7,107 nucleotides of DNA from an uncultured Erysipelotrichaceae bacterium (GCA_900314345.1 OMUX01000304.1:1-7107); one strand, 5' to 3'; shown: positions 1-7,107, numbered from the stretch's first letter. Program-made: numbers and translations. Notes: generated by a model not told the origin, from the sequence alone.

Positions 1-376
1 CCTGATTGCGTCCGTCGACGCCAGCGCAGTCCAGAGTACCACGGATGATGTGATAACGGACACCAGGCAGATCCTTGACACGGCCGCCGCGGATCATGAC
101 AACAGAGTGCTCCTGCAGGTTGTGGCCGACACCCGGGATGTATGCTGTGACTTCCATACCGTTGGACAGTCTGACACGGGCATACTTTCTCAGAGCGGAG
201 TTCGGCTTCTTCGGGGTCATTGTGCCGACACGTGTGCAGACGCCTCTCTTCTGAGGGCTGGACAGCTTTGTCGGACGGTTCTGCAGGGAATTGAATCCTC
301 TGTTCAGAGCCGGTGACTTTGACTTGTAGACTTTATCGGTACGACCATTGCGCACCAGCTGATTGATTGTAGGCAT
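1..376 (-). CDS. rpsL: 30S ribosomal protein S12, C-terminus cut by the window edge
   Basis: S12 sits at the decoding centre of the small ribosomal subunit and helps control translational accuracy. The visible 125 residues begin [12 protein letters not shown] and include the family hallmarks [14 protein letters not shown] (about 39-52), [11 protein letters not shown] (54-64), GHNLQEHSV (84-92) and [14 protein letters not shown] (96-109). The stretch at about 20-38, before SSPQKRG, is the insertion typical of the longer Firmicutes S12. The lysines in TPKKPNS and VKDLPG, where streptomycin-resistance substitutions usually occur, are of the ordinary sensitive type. The last dozen or so residues (the family's basic tail) lie beyond the left edge. 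The ATG start is supported by an AAGGAG ribosome binding site six bases upstream. A strong promoter and structured leader precede it, and the gene is probably the first of the str operon (rpsG, fusA and tuf would follow off-window; inference). Confidence 0.98.
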   Translation of the reverse strand, partial: MPTINQLVRNGRTDKVYKSKSPALNRGFNSLQNRPTKLSSPQKRGVCTRVGTMTPKKPNSALRKYARVRLSNGMEVTAYIPGVGHNLQEHSVVMIRGGRVKDLPGVRYHIIRGTLDCAGVDGRNQ

Positions 377-382
377 TTCCTA

Positions 383-474
383 CTCCTTTCACTTCATGCA
401 CACGTTTCCACGCGTGCCGCATCTTGACCTATAATATGGCTTTGCCCCACGACAAAGCCATTTTTTCGCCAAGC
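383..474 (-). promoter_or_regulatory. Structured 5' leader of rpsL
   Basis: Transcription from the promoter just upstream should start near 472-475, giving a leader of about 100 nt before rpsL. It can form two hairpins. The first is a 9 bp perfect stem (436-444 with 453-461, 8 nt loop). The second is a 7 bp stem with one G-U pair (398-404 with 411-417, 6 nt loop), which ends about nine bases before the AAGGAG site at 383-388. Read on the plus strand, the first hairpin is followed by six T (461-466) and would be a good intrinsic terminator for antisense transcription. On the minus strand it is followed by ATTATAGG, so it is not a canonical terminator for the sense transcript. A regulatory role is inference; I do not recognise a known ribosomal-protein leader family. 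Confidence 0.45.
436..466 (+). terminator. Terminator-like hairpin facing the plus strand
   Basis: A perfect 9 bp inverted repeat with an 8-base loop is followed by TTTTTT on the plus strand, the layout of a Rho-independent terminator. No plus-strand gene ends here. It may therefore stop antisense transcripts coming out of rpsL, or be a sense-strand leader structure that only resembles a terminator. The stem holds just four G-C pairs out of nine, so strength is moderate. Confidence 0.4.
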
Positions 475-480
475 GCATTG

Positions 481-509
481 ATCATACATCGATGTTCAGA
501 CGGTGTCAA
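481..509 (-). promoter_or_regulatory. Strong SigA-type promoter of rpsL
   Basis: On the minus strand a perfect -35 box TTGACA (504-509) is separated by exactly 17 bp from the -10 box TATGAT (481-486, one mismatch to TATAAT). The region just upstream of the -35 box (about 510-538) is A/T-rich, like an UP element. Strength and position fit a ribosomal-protein operon promoter, about 105 bp before the rpsL start codon. This is a pattern match, with no transcription data. Confidence 0.85.
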
Positions 510-528
510 TCAATTCTCTGTAAATTTT

Positions 529-553
529 CATTAAAACCACGTATCCGGGCGTG
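529..553 (-). terminator. Possible weak terminator after the L,D-transpeptidase gene
   Basis: Six bases past the transpeptidase stop codon, a 4 bp stem (CACG/CGTG, 538-541 with 550-553, 8-base loop) is followed on the minus strand by GTTTTAATG. The stem is too short to be convincing, so some read-through into rpsL is possible. Nothing else in the gap between 377 and 558 looks like a terminator in the gene direction. Confidence 0.2.
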
Positions 554-558
554 CCATG

Positions 559-1668
559 TCATGCATTCCATGGATTTGCAGGATCCGGGTCCGTCGGATC
601 CCAGCCAGCCCTTTCATCACTGAGATCAATGGTGACAGGTTCCGGCTTGCCCAGCGGTCCGGGATTGTCCGCATCATCATAGAATTCCACGGTGGTGCCG
701 GAAGGACAGTTCTCATACACCCACAGCACATCCCTCACACACAGCCTGATGCATCCCATGGAAGCTGCTGTGCCTAGCTTGTTGTACTCTTCGCTTTCCA
801 GCATGGAAGGATCCGGTGCATAGTACGGCACGGAGTGGAAGAGGATGTCTCCCACAATCCTTGTCGCATACTGTCCGTACACATTGCCGAACAATGCCCG
901 CCAGCGGTACTTCACACTGGTCTGGTAGGTGCCAAGGGGTGTATCGGTTCCGGTGGAGCAGACAAATGCAGTATAAGGCACCGTATAGTCCCCTTCTGCA
1001 TCCATGGTGTAGACATTGACCACATTGGCTGCCCTGTTGATGCGGATGTAATAAGGATAGTAAGGCTTCTCAATCAAAGCGGCATGGATCACTGCCGTGG
1101 AGATATTTCCGTTTGTGTCTTCAGCCTTCACCTCGATGTCCTTTTCCCCTGCTTCAGACAGCTGGGAGGCATCGATGCTCCAGGTGCCCTTCTGGAGGGT
1201 TTCACTGTATTCCAGTGTCCCGTCCAGGGCATCCGCAGCTTCTTCCACCCAGGACTTTACGGTATCCAGATCATCTGTATAGCAGCTGTAATCCCCTTCC
1301 TTCAATGTAATGACAGGTCCTGTGGTATCCACTACCTGCAGGTTGATCTGGCTGGTTCTTGTGGTCATGACACCATAGGCATCTGCCAATGATGCCGTCA
1401 GGTTCACGGTATATGTTCCGGGAACACTGCTTTCCGGTTCATCCATCTGCACGGATGTTCCTTCCGGAAACAATACAGAAGGATCTGCTTCACTGCCGTA
1501 TTCCACCGCCAGGGTATCCGCTGATGGAACAAGGGAGGCATAGGTTTCCTCCTGTGCCTTCTTCCGCGGGTAACGGTATGCAATGACAGCAATCAAGGCA
1601 ATCACTGCTGCACAAAGCAGGGACAGGACGACCTTCGCCTGTTTCCTCAGATGACGTTTCTTCTTCAT
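559..1668 (-). CDS. Membrane-anchored L,D-transpeptidase (YkuD family) with Ig-like domains
   Basis: Predicted to cross-link peptidoglycan stem peptides, or to attach proteins to them, on the outer face of the membrane, using a catalytic cysteine. The 369 residues start with a basic cytoplasmic tail (MKKKRHLRKQAK), then one hydrophobic helix (about 13-31) acting as an uncleaved anchor. Two beta-rich Ig-like segments follow: about 50-113 and 117-197, the second opening with DTTGPVITL. The YkuD catalytic domain spans about 204-332. Its key residues are His278 in ILFHSV and Cys306 in ASMGCIRL, with Arg308 behind it. The residue before Gly-Cys is Met instead of the common His. A Pro/Asp-rich tail (about 333-369) ends the protein. 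The start is well supported: AAGGAG lies five bases upstream. The gene follows the sigma-like/SH3 membrane protein gene after 53 bp, probably in one transcript. Substrate and cross-link type cannot be read from the sequence. Confidence 0.93.
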   Translation of the reverse strand: MKKKRHLRKQAKVVLSLLCAAVIALIAVIAYRYPRKKAQEETYASLVPSADTLAVEYGSEADPSVLFPEGTSVQMDEPESSVPGTYTVNLTASLADAYGVMTTRTSQINLQVVDTTGPVITLKEGDYSCYTDDLDTVKSWVEEAADALDGTLEYSETLQKGTWSIDASQLSEAGEKDIEVKAEDTNGNISTAVIHAALIEKPYYPYYIRINRAANVVNVYTMDAEGDYTVPYTAFVCSTGTDTPLGTYQTSVKYRWRALFGNVYGQYATRIVGDILFHSVPYYAPDPSMLESEEYNKLGTAASMGCIRLCVRDVLWVYENCPSGTTVEFYDDADNPGPLGKPEPVTIDLSDERAGWDPTDPDPANPWNA

Positions 1669-1681
1669 AAAGTCTCCTTAG

Positions 1682-1704
1682 ACAGAAAAGCCGCATGTGC
1701 GGCT
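1682..1704 (-). terminator. Short terminator-like hairpin between the two envelope genes
   Basis: A perfect 6 bp G/C-rich stem (AGCCGC/GCGGCT, 1689-1694 with 1699-1704) with a 4-base loop is followed on the minus strand by TTTCTGTC. It begins 17 bases after the stop codon of the upstream gene and ends just before the ribosome binding site (1674-1679) of the transpeptidase gene. The T tract is short and interrupted, so termination is probably partial, which could lower expression of the distal gene or stabilise the 3' end of the upstream message. Confidence 0.5.
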
Positions 1705-1721
1705 CTTCCGTTTCTGATTCA

Positions 1722-3329
1722 TCAGTTGCCTGTATAGGTGACCCAGCTGCCGTTGGAAGCGACCCACTGGTTCGTACCGATCAGATACCAGGTGTATCCG
1801 CCGTTTTCCACATGATCGTAGACAGGATATTCCTTGCCGGAGACAGCCTGTCCGACAACATCGCCGTCCGTGCCTGCCTTGGTGCGGATGCGCAGGTCGC
1901 TGACATTGACAACCAGTGTTCCCATCTGGCCCTGGGCATCAGCCTGTCCAGGCTGCACGGTGTTCTCCGGTGCGGCTGTGGCTTCAGCAGATGCTTCTGC
2001 TGTTGCTTCGGCTGTTTCCTCCGGGGCGGCCGTGGCTTCCGGAGTTGCTGTAACGACCGGTGTGGCTGTAGCTTCCGGTTCTGCTGTGGCATTTGCCTCT
2101 GCAGAAAGCGGCAGATCCACCGGCAGGATCTTGTTCATCGGCACAGCGATCTTGTTATAGGCAGAAGGTGCGAAGATGAACAGCACCAGGAACAGGACAA
2201 TGATGCCAAGGATCACAATCAGCACGACCAGCGGCCAGGATGTGCCCTTGTCGTCTTCGTCGTAGTCATCGTCATCCTCATCGTCGTCATCCTCTTCCTC
2301 GACGACCCTGCGCTTCTTCTTTACAGGACGCTCTTCTTCCTCTTCTTCGTCCTCGTCATCTTCGTCTTCATCATCATGCTTGCCGAAGTGGAAGAAGCCA
2401 TGCTTCTTTGTCTCCTCTTCCTCTTCGTCATCATCCTCATCATCGTCTTCTTCCTCGACGATCCTGCGCTTCTTCTTTACAGGACGCTCTTCTTCCTCTT
2501 CTTCGTCCTCGTCATCTTCGTCTTCATCATCATGCTTGCCGAAGTGGAAGAAGCCATGTTTCTTTGTCTCCTCTTCCTCTTCGTCATCATCCTCATCGTC
2601 GTCTTCTTCCTCGGCGGCCTTGCGTTTCTTTACCGGACGCTTTTCTTCCTCTTCTTCGTCCTCGTCATCTTCGTCTTCATCATGCTTGCCGAAGTGGAAG
2701 AAACCGCGTTTCTTCGGTTCCTCTTCCTCTTCATCCTCTTCCTCATCTGATGCAGGTTCAATGCCCGGTGTGGAAAGACGGAGCTTGCGCACTTCAGCCT
2801 TCGGCCGTTCGATTTCAGCCGTATTGGCAGAGGATGTGAAAGCAGGTTCTGTCTTCACTGCTTCTTCCTTTGTCTCAGCTGCAGGTTCTGTTCCGAACAT
2901 CTGCGTGAACTGCCCGGCATCGATCTCCTTGCCGGAGGAAGGAACTTCACGTTCCGCAACAGCCGGCTGTGGTTCAGGCTCAGGTGCTGCTTCCTGATGG
3001 AATCCCGGGACGCTGAGATTGTCATCGCCAAGATCCTTCAGTGCTTCGTCGATGAGCTTGCCGGCCGGCTTTGCATAGCGCAGAGCCTCCTGCTTGACAT
3101 AGCCTTCCATCCAGGATTCAAAATCACGGGGATCCTTGAGAGTATTCAGATGCGTGAAGGCATCAGAAAAGGCATGTGTCTCAATCGGACGATAATCTAT
3201 ATGATCACCGACCTGCTTCTTTACCATCGTCTTGATCGTCGGATGGTATGCCTTGACAAGCTGTGTGACAGCGTCGCTGCTGCCTGCCTTGGCTTCATTC
3301 ACAAGCCGGATCAGCTGTTGTTCTTCCAT
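1722..3329 (-). CDS. Membrane protein with sigma region-2-like head, acidic repeats and C-terminal SH3 domain
   Basis: No exact family or function recognised. In the 535 residues, positions 3-87 resemble region 2 of ECF sigma factors: a GSSDAVTQLVKAYHP helix, then HAFSDAFTHLNTLKDP and FESWMEGYVKQEALRYA, which align by eye with the EAF…F…WLYRIA…L pattern. No region 4 DNA-binding domain follows, so it is unlikely to be a working sigma factor. After a Glu/Pro/Ala linker (about 110-195) come three highly acidic repeats (about 196-360), each holding a GFFHFGKH core and a basic RPVKK cluster. One transmembrane helix follows (about 365-387), then an Ala/Thr/Pro/Glu-rich spacer (411-460) and a bacterial SH3-like domain (about 470-531, with DLRIRTKAGTDGDVVGQ and the WYLIGTNQWVAS core). 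Predicted topology is N-terminus inside and SH3 outside, facing the wall. It lies between hprK (66 bp) and the L,D-transpeptidase gene (53 bp). A role in envelope sensing or wall binding is inference. Confidence 0.85.
   Translation of the reverse strand: MEEQQLIRLVNEAKAGSSDAVTQLVKAYHPTIKTMVKKQVGDHIDYRPIETHAFSDAFTHLNTLKDPRDFESWMEGYVKQEALRYAKPAGKLIDEALKDLGDDNLSVPGFHQEAAPEPEPQPAVAEREVPSSGKEIDAGQFTQMFGTEPAAETKEEAVKTEPAFTSSANTAEIERPKAEVRKLRLSTPGIEPASDEEEDEEEEEPKKRGFFHFGKHDEDEDDEDEEEEEKRPVKKRKAAEEEDDDEDDDEEEEETKKHGFFHFGKHDDEDEDDEDEEEEEERPVKKKRRIVEEEDDDEDDDEEEEETKKHGFFHFGKHDDEDEDDEDEEEEEERPVKKKRRVVEEEDDDDEDDDDYDEDDKGTSWPLVVLIVILGIIVLFLVLFIFAPSAYNKIAVPMNKILPVDLPLSAEANATAEPEATATPVVTATPEATAAPEETAEATAEASAEATAAPENTVQPGQADAQGQMGTLVVNVSDLRIRTKAGTDGDVVGQAVSGKEYPVYDHVENGGYTWYLIGTNQWVASNGSWVTYTGN
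2256..2717. repeat. In-frame tandem repeat (150, 156 and 156 bp) encoding acidic blocks
   Basis: Three direct copies lie at 2256-2411, 2412-2567 and 2568-2717, all within the sigma-like/SH3 membrane protein gene. Each encodes a 50-52 residue unit: KK[HR]GFFHFGKH, an Asp/Glu run, RPVKK[KR], then another Asp/Glu run. The copies at 2307-2402 and 2463-2558 are identical over 96 bases, which points to recent duplication or gene conversion. The third copy is more diverged and two codons shorter. All unit lengths are multiples of three, so copy-number changes keep the frame. Confidence 0.95.
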
Positions 3330-3339
3330 TGTTATAAAA

Positions 3340-3347
3340 CCACCTTT
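3340..3347 (-). promoter_or_regulatory. Ribosome binding site that sets the start of the sigma-like/SH3 gene
   Basis: AAAGGTGG lies ten bases before the ATG at 3327-3329. The reading frame stays open to a TTG at 3348-3350, but that codon overlaps this Shine-Dalgarno match and has no good site of its own. The ATG start (MEEQQLIRLV) is preferred and gives 535 residues. Confidence 0.75.
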
Positions 3348-3355
3348 CAATACCG

Positions 3356-3373
3356 GGATATTCTACCATATCC
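3356..3373. other. Small inverted repeat between hprK and the sigma-like/SH3 gene
   Basis: A perfect 6 bp inverted repeat (GGATAT/ATATCC) with a 6-base spacer is the only clear structure in the 66 bp gap. It has no T tract after it, so it is not a terminator, and it is A/T-rich. It could be a small operator or chance. I see no convincing -35/-10 pair here, which supports co-transcription with hprK. Confidence 0.3.
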
Positions 3374-3395
3374 TGTGTCTGTCAGCGTCTGAAGC

Positions 3396-4349
3396 TTACT
3401 TCTCCTGAGAGCTGGCCGCAATCAGGTCATGAAGCTTCTTCTTGAAGTTCTCCGTGCTGTTGTATCCCTCTTCCTTGAGGATGAAGTTCGTGACTGCTGT
3501 TTCCACCAGTGCCATCATGGAACGGCCAGGGGAAACAGGGATCTCCATCGTCGGTACATCAATGCCAAGGATCGTCCTGTACTGCACCATTTCATCTCCG
3601 ATGCGTTCATATTCATCTGCGCCCTTGAAGCTGACCAGATGAATATTGAGATCGATCTTTGATCTGCTGGAAAGGACATTGGCACCGTACATGCGTTCCA
3701 CATCGATGATGCCGATGCCGCGGATCTCAAGCATTCCCTTGAGCAGCTGCGGGGCATGGCCGAAGAGTTCGTTGTGGATCTTCTGCACATCCACACGGTC
3801 ATCCGCCACAAGCACCTGTCCGTCACGGATCAGCTCCAGTGCTGTTTCAGACTTGCCCATGCCGCTTTCGCCTGTTAACAATACGCCTTTGCCATAGACA
3901 ACCAGAAGATCTCCGGACAGAGTATCCTCCGGGGCAAGCTTCTCATCCAGATAGGTGATGAGATCCACCATGAGACGGTAGGTATCGCTCTTGGAACGGA
4001 AGATGGGGAAGTTCCTCTCATTGGCTACCTGCATTAACACAGGCGGCACTTCATTGTAGTGTGTGACGATGATCATCGGGGTCAGGCCGTCGGTGATCGG
4101 CTGGTATCTTTCCCGCTGCTGTTCATCGGTCAGATGAGAGATATATTCGATCTCCTTGTTTCCGATAATGACAACACGTCTTGGTTCCGTCGGCTGGAAG
4201 TATCCGGAAAGCTCAAAGCCCGGACGGTTGACATCCGGAATGACAACCCACCGGTTCAGTGAATCCTTGTTTCCGGTTGCCTGCTCCAGGTGGAAGAAAT
4301 CCACGATATCCTGGATCATCACCTTCTTTGTGTATGCATTGTCTGCCAT
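3396..4349 (-). CDS. hprK: HPr kinase/phosphorylase with altered catalytic loops
   Basis: HprK phosphorylates and dephosphorylates the regulatory serine of HPr, linking the PTS to CcpA carbon catabolite control in the cytoplasm. The 317 residues match the usual length. The N-terminal domain (about 8-135) is followed by the kinase domain: P-loop GESGMGKS (160-167), LVADDRV (180-186), the signature [11 protein letters not shown] (207-217), and YERIG (247-251). Against the B. subtilis enzyme (recalled), Lys166, Asp183/184, Glu208 and Arg249 are kept. The conserved His of the HG motif before the P-loop is Ser145 ([10 protein letters not shown]), and the Arg in the PVRPGR loop is Ser273 (PVSPGR). 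The ATG start has AAGGGAGG eight bases upstream. The gene begins 20 bp after uvrA, an order also known in staphylococci, but the usual lgt does not follow. Identity is sure; normal bifunctional activity is less so. Confidence 0.97.
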   Translation of the reverse strand: MADNAYTKKVMIQDIVDFFHLEQATGNKDSLNRWVVIPDVNRPGFELSGYFQPTEPRRVVIIGNKEIEYISHLTDEQQRERYQPITDGLTPMIIVTHYNEVPPVLMQVANERNFPIFRSKSDTYRLMVDLITYLDEKLAPEDTLSGDLLVVYGKGVLLTGESGMGKSETALELIRDGQVLVADDRVDVQKIHNELFGHAPQLLKGMLEIRGIGIIDVERMYGANVLSSRSKIDLNIHLVSFKGADEYERIGDEMVQYRTILGIDVPTMEIPVSPGRSMMALVETAVTNFILKEEGYNSTENFKKKLHDLIAASSQEK

Positions 4350-4369
4350 GCTTCAAGCCTCCCTTCTGC

Positions 4370-7107
4370 TTATCCCTTTTCCAGTATCTTCTTCAGATAC
4401 TGTCCTGTCCATGATTCCTTTGCCTTGGCGACATGTTCCGGGGTTCCCTGGGCTACGATGGTACCGCCTTTGTCGCCGCCTTCCGGACCAAGATCAATGA
4501 TCCAGTCAGCACACTTGATCACATCCAGGTTATGCTCAATGACCACCACCGTATTGCCGGCATCCACCAGTCGCTGCAGGATGGCAATCAGACGGCTGAC
4601 ATCATCGGTGTGAAGTCCTGTGGTTGGTTCATCCAGCACATATACGGTTCTTCCTGTTGCCCTTTTCTGCAGTTCCGAGGCGAGCTTGACACGCTGTGCT
4701 TCACCGCCGGAAAGCGTGGTGGAAGACTGCCCGAGCTTCAGGTATCCAAGACCTACATCCACAAGGGTCTGCAGCTTGGTCCTGATCTTCGGCTGGTTCT
4801 CAAACAGCTTCAGTGCTTCTTCAATCGTCATCTCCAGGACATCGGAGATGTTCTTTCCCTTGAACGTGCACTGCAGGGTTTCCTCATTGTAGCGCTTGCC
4901 ATGGCATACTTCACATGGCACATAGACATCCGGCAGGAAGTTCATGGAAATGACCTTGATGCCATCACCCTGGCAGGCTTCGCATCTTCCGCCCTTGGTA
5001 TTGAAGGAGAAGCGTCCCTTGTCATAGCCTCTGAGCCTTGCCTCAGGGGTTGCGGCAAACACGGCACGGATATCATCAAACACACCGGTATAGGTTGCCG
5101 GATTGGAACGTGGTGTGCGGCCGATGGGATCCTGGTCGATCTGCACGATCTTGTCGATCTCTTCCAGACCTTCAATCCTTTTGAACTTACCCGGTCTGAC
5201 CTTCTTCATCAGACCGATGGACTGCTGCACGGCTTTGGTGAAGACTTCATTGACCAGTGTGGATTTGCCGGAACCGGATACACCGGTGACAAGCACCAGC
5301 CTGCCAAGGGGAATGGATACATTGATGTTCTTCAGGTTATGTTCGCTGACACCATAGATCTTGACAGCCTTGCCGGTTCCCTTTCTTCTTTCCTTCGGGA
5401 TCTCAATCTTCTTCCTTCCGGAAAGATAGGCACCGGTAATGCTTTCCTGGCAGTTCAGGATATCTTCCGGCTTGCCGTTGAAGATGACATTGCCGCCATG
5501 GATGCCGGCACCGGGTCCGATATCCACGATCCAGTCTGCGGACATCATGGTTTCCTCATCATGTTCGACAACAATCAGGGAGTTTCCAAGATCACGCATG
5601 TTCTTCATGGTCTGGATGAGCTTTGCATTGTCCCTCTGGTGCAGACCGATGGATGGTTCATCCATGACATACAGGACGCCGGATAACCTCGAACCGATCT
5701 GCGTGGCAAGACGGATGCGCTGTGCTTCGCCGCCGGACAAAGTTCCGGCAAGACGGTCCAGGGTAAGGTATTCCAGTCCGACATCCCGCAGGAATTCCAG
5801 ACGGCTTCTGATCTCCTTGATGATGAGCTCGGCAATCTTCTTCTGTGTTTCATTGAGTTCCAGATGATCCAGCCAGTCCAGTGCCTGTACAACGGACATG
5901 GCAGTGAACTGCATGATATTCTTGTCTCCCACACGCACGGACAGTGCCTGTTCATTCAGACGCTTGCCGCCGCACTTGGGACACGGGCTGTCAATCATGA
6001 AGGAATGGTACCAGTCCTTGAACATCGTGCTGTTGGACTCCGCATACCTTCTTTCAATCAGATCCTTGATACCTTCAATATAGTCATTGCGGTTGTAGAC
6101 ATTGCCACTCGCACTGGTGAAAGAATACTTGATCGGCTTGTCAGAACCATGCAGGATGATCTGCATCTGCTTGTCGGAAAGTTCCCGGATGGGCTTGTCC
6201 ATCGGGATCTTGTATGCATGCATGAGAATCTCGAATGTCTTCCACTCAATGACATCCGTGCCGACCATGTTCTTGAAATAGCGGATGCCTCCCTGGTTGA
6301 TGGAAAGGCTGTCATCCGGAATCAGAAGGTCCAGGGATACTTCCTCTGTGAATCCTAAGCCATGGCAGACATCACAGGCACCAAGCGGGGCATTGAAGGA
6401 GAACAGTCTTGGTTCCAGCGGCGGCACGGAAAAGCCGCAGATCTTGCAGGCATAGCTGCTGGAATACAGCGTCTCCTTGTCATCCGCAAGGACAACCACC
6501 TTGCCGTCTGCCAGGTTCATGGCTGTCTCAATGGAATCAGAAAGACGGCCTCTTGCCTCATCCTTCTTGATGATGCGGTCAATGACGACATCGATGTTAT
6601 GACGCTTGTTCTTGTCCAGCTCGATGTCATCTTCAAGAAGCTTCACTTCCCCGTCGACTCTGACACGCACATACCCGTCCTTCTGCAGCTTGGCAAAGCG
6701 ATCCTTGAAGGCACCCTTCTTGTTGTAGGCAATCGGTGCCATGATGGTGAGCTTTGTCCTTTCGGGGTTCTGCCATACCGCATCCAATATCTCCTGGAGG
6801 GTCTGTCCCTTGATCGGAATATTGTGGTTCGGGCAGTACGGGATGCCGCATCTTGCATAGAGAAGACGGAGATAGTCATAGATCTCCGTGACGGTTCCCA
6901 CGGTGGAACGCGGGTTGTTGGATGTTGTCTTCTGGTCGATGGAAATGGCCGGGGAAAGACCTTCGATGCTTTCCACATCCGGCTTCTCCACACCGCCAAG
7001 GAATTGTCTTGCATAGGCAGACAGGGATTCCACATATCTTCTCTGTCCTTCGGCATAGATGGTATCGAAGGCCAGGCTTGTCTTTCCGGAACCGGAAAGT
7101 CCAGTCA
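4370..7107 (-). CDS. uvrA: Excinuclease ABC subunit A, N-terminus cut by the window edge
   Basis: UvrA is the ATP-dependent damage-recognition dimer that loads UvrB in nucleotide excision repair. The 911 visible residues lack about 30 at the N-terminus. Counting from the first whole codon, Walker A of the first ATPase is GLSGSGKT (2-9; Thr where Ser is more usual). The first zinc module has Cys220, 223, 244 and 247, and a further CPKC pair lies at 375-378. The first ABC signature LSGGEAQR starts at 456, with Walker B at 480-484 (VMDEP). The second ATPase has GVSGSGKST (608-616), zinc-module cysteines 708, 711, 731 and 734, LSGGEAQR from 798 and VLDEP (823-827). Other landmarks are [13 protein letters not shown] and [11 protein letters not shown]. 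The frame is intact to the TAA stop, and hprK follows after 20 bp, so the two are probably one transcript. The promoter and start codon are off-window; uvrB often precedes uvrA in such loci (inference). Confidence 0.99.
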   Translation of the reverse strand, partial: TGLSGSGKTSLAFDTIYAEGQRRYVESLSAYARQFLGGVEKPDVESIEGLSPAISIDQKTTSNNPRSTVGTVTEIYDYLRLLYARCGIPYCPNHNIPIKGQTLQEILDAVWQNPERTKLTIMAPIAYNKKGAFKDRFAKLQKDGYVRVRVDGEVKLLEDDIELDKNKRHNIDVVIDRIIKKDEARGRLSDSIETAMNLADGKVVVLADDKETLYSSSYACKICGFSVPPLEPRLFSFNAPLGACDVCHGLGFTEEVSLDLLIPDDSLSINQGGIRYFKNMVGTDVIEWKTFEILMHAYKIPMDKPIRELSDKQMQIILHGSDKPIKYSFTSASGNVYNRNDYIEGIKDLIERRYAESNSTMFKDWYHSFMIDSPCPKCGGKRLNEQALSVRVGDKNIMQFTAMSVVQALDWLDHLELNETQKKIAELIIKEIRSRLEFLRDVGLEYLTLDRLAGTLSGGEAQRIRLATQIGSRLSGVLYVMDEPSIGLHQRDNAKLIQTMKNMRDLGNSLIVVEHDEETMMSADWIVDIGPGAGIHGGNVIFNGKPEDILNCQESITGAYLSGRKKIEIPKERRKGTGKAVKIYGVSEHNLKNINVSIPLGRLVLVTGVSGSGKSTLVNEVFTKAVQQSIGLMKKVRPGKFKRIEGLEEIDKIVQIDQDPIGRTPRSNPATYTGVFDDIRAVFAATPEARLRGYDKGRFSFNTKGGRCEACQGDGIKVISMNFLPDVYVPCEVCHGKRYNEETLQCTFKGKNISDVLEMTIEEALKLFENQPKIRTKLQTLVDVGLGYLKLGQSSTTLSGGEAQRVKLASELQKRATGRTVYVLDEPTTGLHTDDVSRLIAILQRLVDAGNTVVVIEHNLDVIKCADWIIDLGPEGGDKGGTIVAQGTPEHVAKAKESWTGQYLKKILEKG

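Noticed and set aside
50..316. Plus-strand frame of 88 codons at the left edge
   Set aside because: It is the antisense shadow of rpsL, whose minus-strand translation is an unmistakable S12.
429..461. Ten-codon leader peptide (MALSWGKAIL) in the rpsL leader
   Set aside because: It has an ATG and stop within the first hairpin but no Shine-Dalgarno sequence and no run of regulatory codons, so chance is more likely.
2256..2717. Possible CRISPR-like direct repeats
   Set aside because: The units are 150-156 bp, contiguous, without unique spacers, and lie in frame inside a coding sequence.
1695..2750. Long plus-strand open frame (351 codons)
   Set aside because: It is antisense to the sigma-like/SH3 gene. 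Its repeated Leu/Val/Phe/Ile-rich blocks mirror the GAA/GAT/GAC repeats of the real gene, and no ribosome binding site or known domain is seen.
2380..2997. Plus-strand frame rich in poly-serine
   Set aside because: The serine runs are simply the complement of Asp/Glu codons in the repeat region of the minus-strand gene.
3330..3350. Upstream TTG start adding seven residues to the sigma-like/SH3 protein
   Set aside because: The TTG overlaps the AAAGGTGG site that serves the ATG at 3327-3329, and it lacks its own Shine-Dalgarno sequence.
4433..5686. Long plus-strand open frame (417 codons) inside uvrA
   Set aside because: It lies fully antisense to conserved UvrA motifs, and its translation resembles no family. 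It is a by-product of codon bias.

Overview
The window looks like a chromosomal housekeeping region of a Bacillota (Firmicutes) bacterium. Evidence for this is the long Firmicutes-type form of ribosomal protein S12, an HPr kinase/phosphorylase placed directly after uvrA, strong AAGGAG-type ribosome binding sites and a perfect SigA-type promoter. Moderate G+C and the gene content would suit a gut lineage such as Erysipelotrichia, but that is only a guess. All five recognised genes lie on the minus strand. I see no mobile element, CRISPR array, tRNA or rRNA.

Reading in the direction of transcription, from right to left: uvrA (nucleotide excision repair; its N-terminal ~30 codons lie beyond the right edge) is followed after 20 bp by hprK (HPr Ser kinase/phosphorylase). 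After a 66 bp gap comes an unusual 535-residue membrane protein. It has a sigma-factor region-2-like N-terminus, three long acidic repeats, one transmembrane helix, an Ala/Thr/Pro/Glu-rich spacer and a C-terminal bacterial SH3 domain. After 53 bp carrying a weak terminator-like hairpin comes a membrane-anchored L,D-transpeptidase with Ig-like domains. The spacing suggests these four genes can be co-transcribed, with DNA repair and carbon regulation first and a cell-envelope pair last. A 182 bp gap then holds a strong promoter (TTGACA, 17 bp, TATGAT) and a structured leader for rpsL, the first gene of the str operon, cut by the left edge.

The most interesting items are three. The sigma-like/SH3 transmembrane protein, next to a peptidoglycan cross-linking enzyme, could be an envelope sensor. 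Its coding sequence contains a recently duplicated in-frame minisatellite. The HprK keeps its ATP-binding core but lacks two usually conserved catalytic-region residues: the His of the HG motif is Ser, and the Arg of the PVRPGR loop is Ser.
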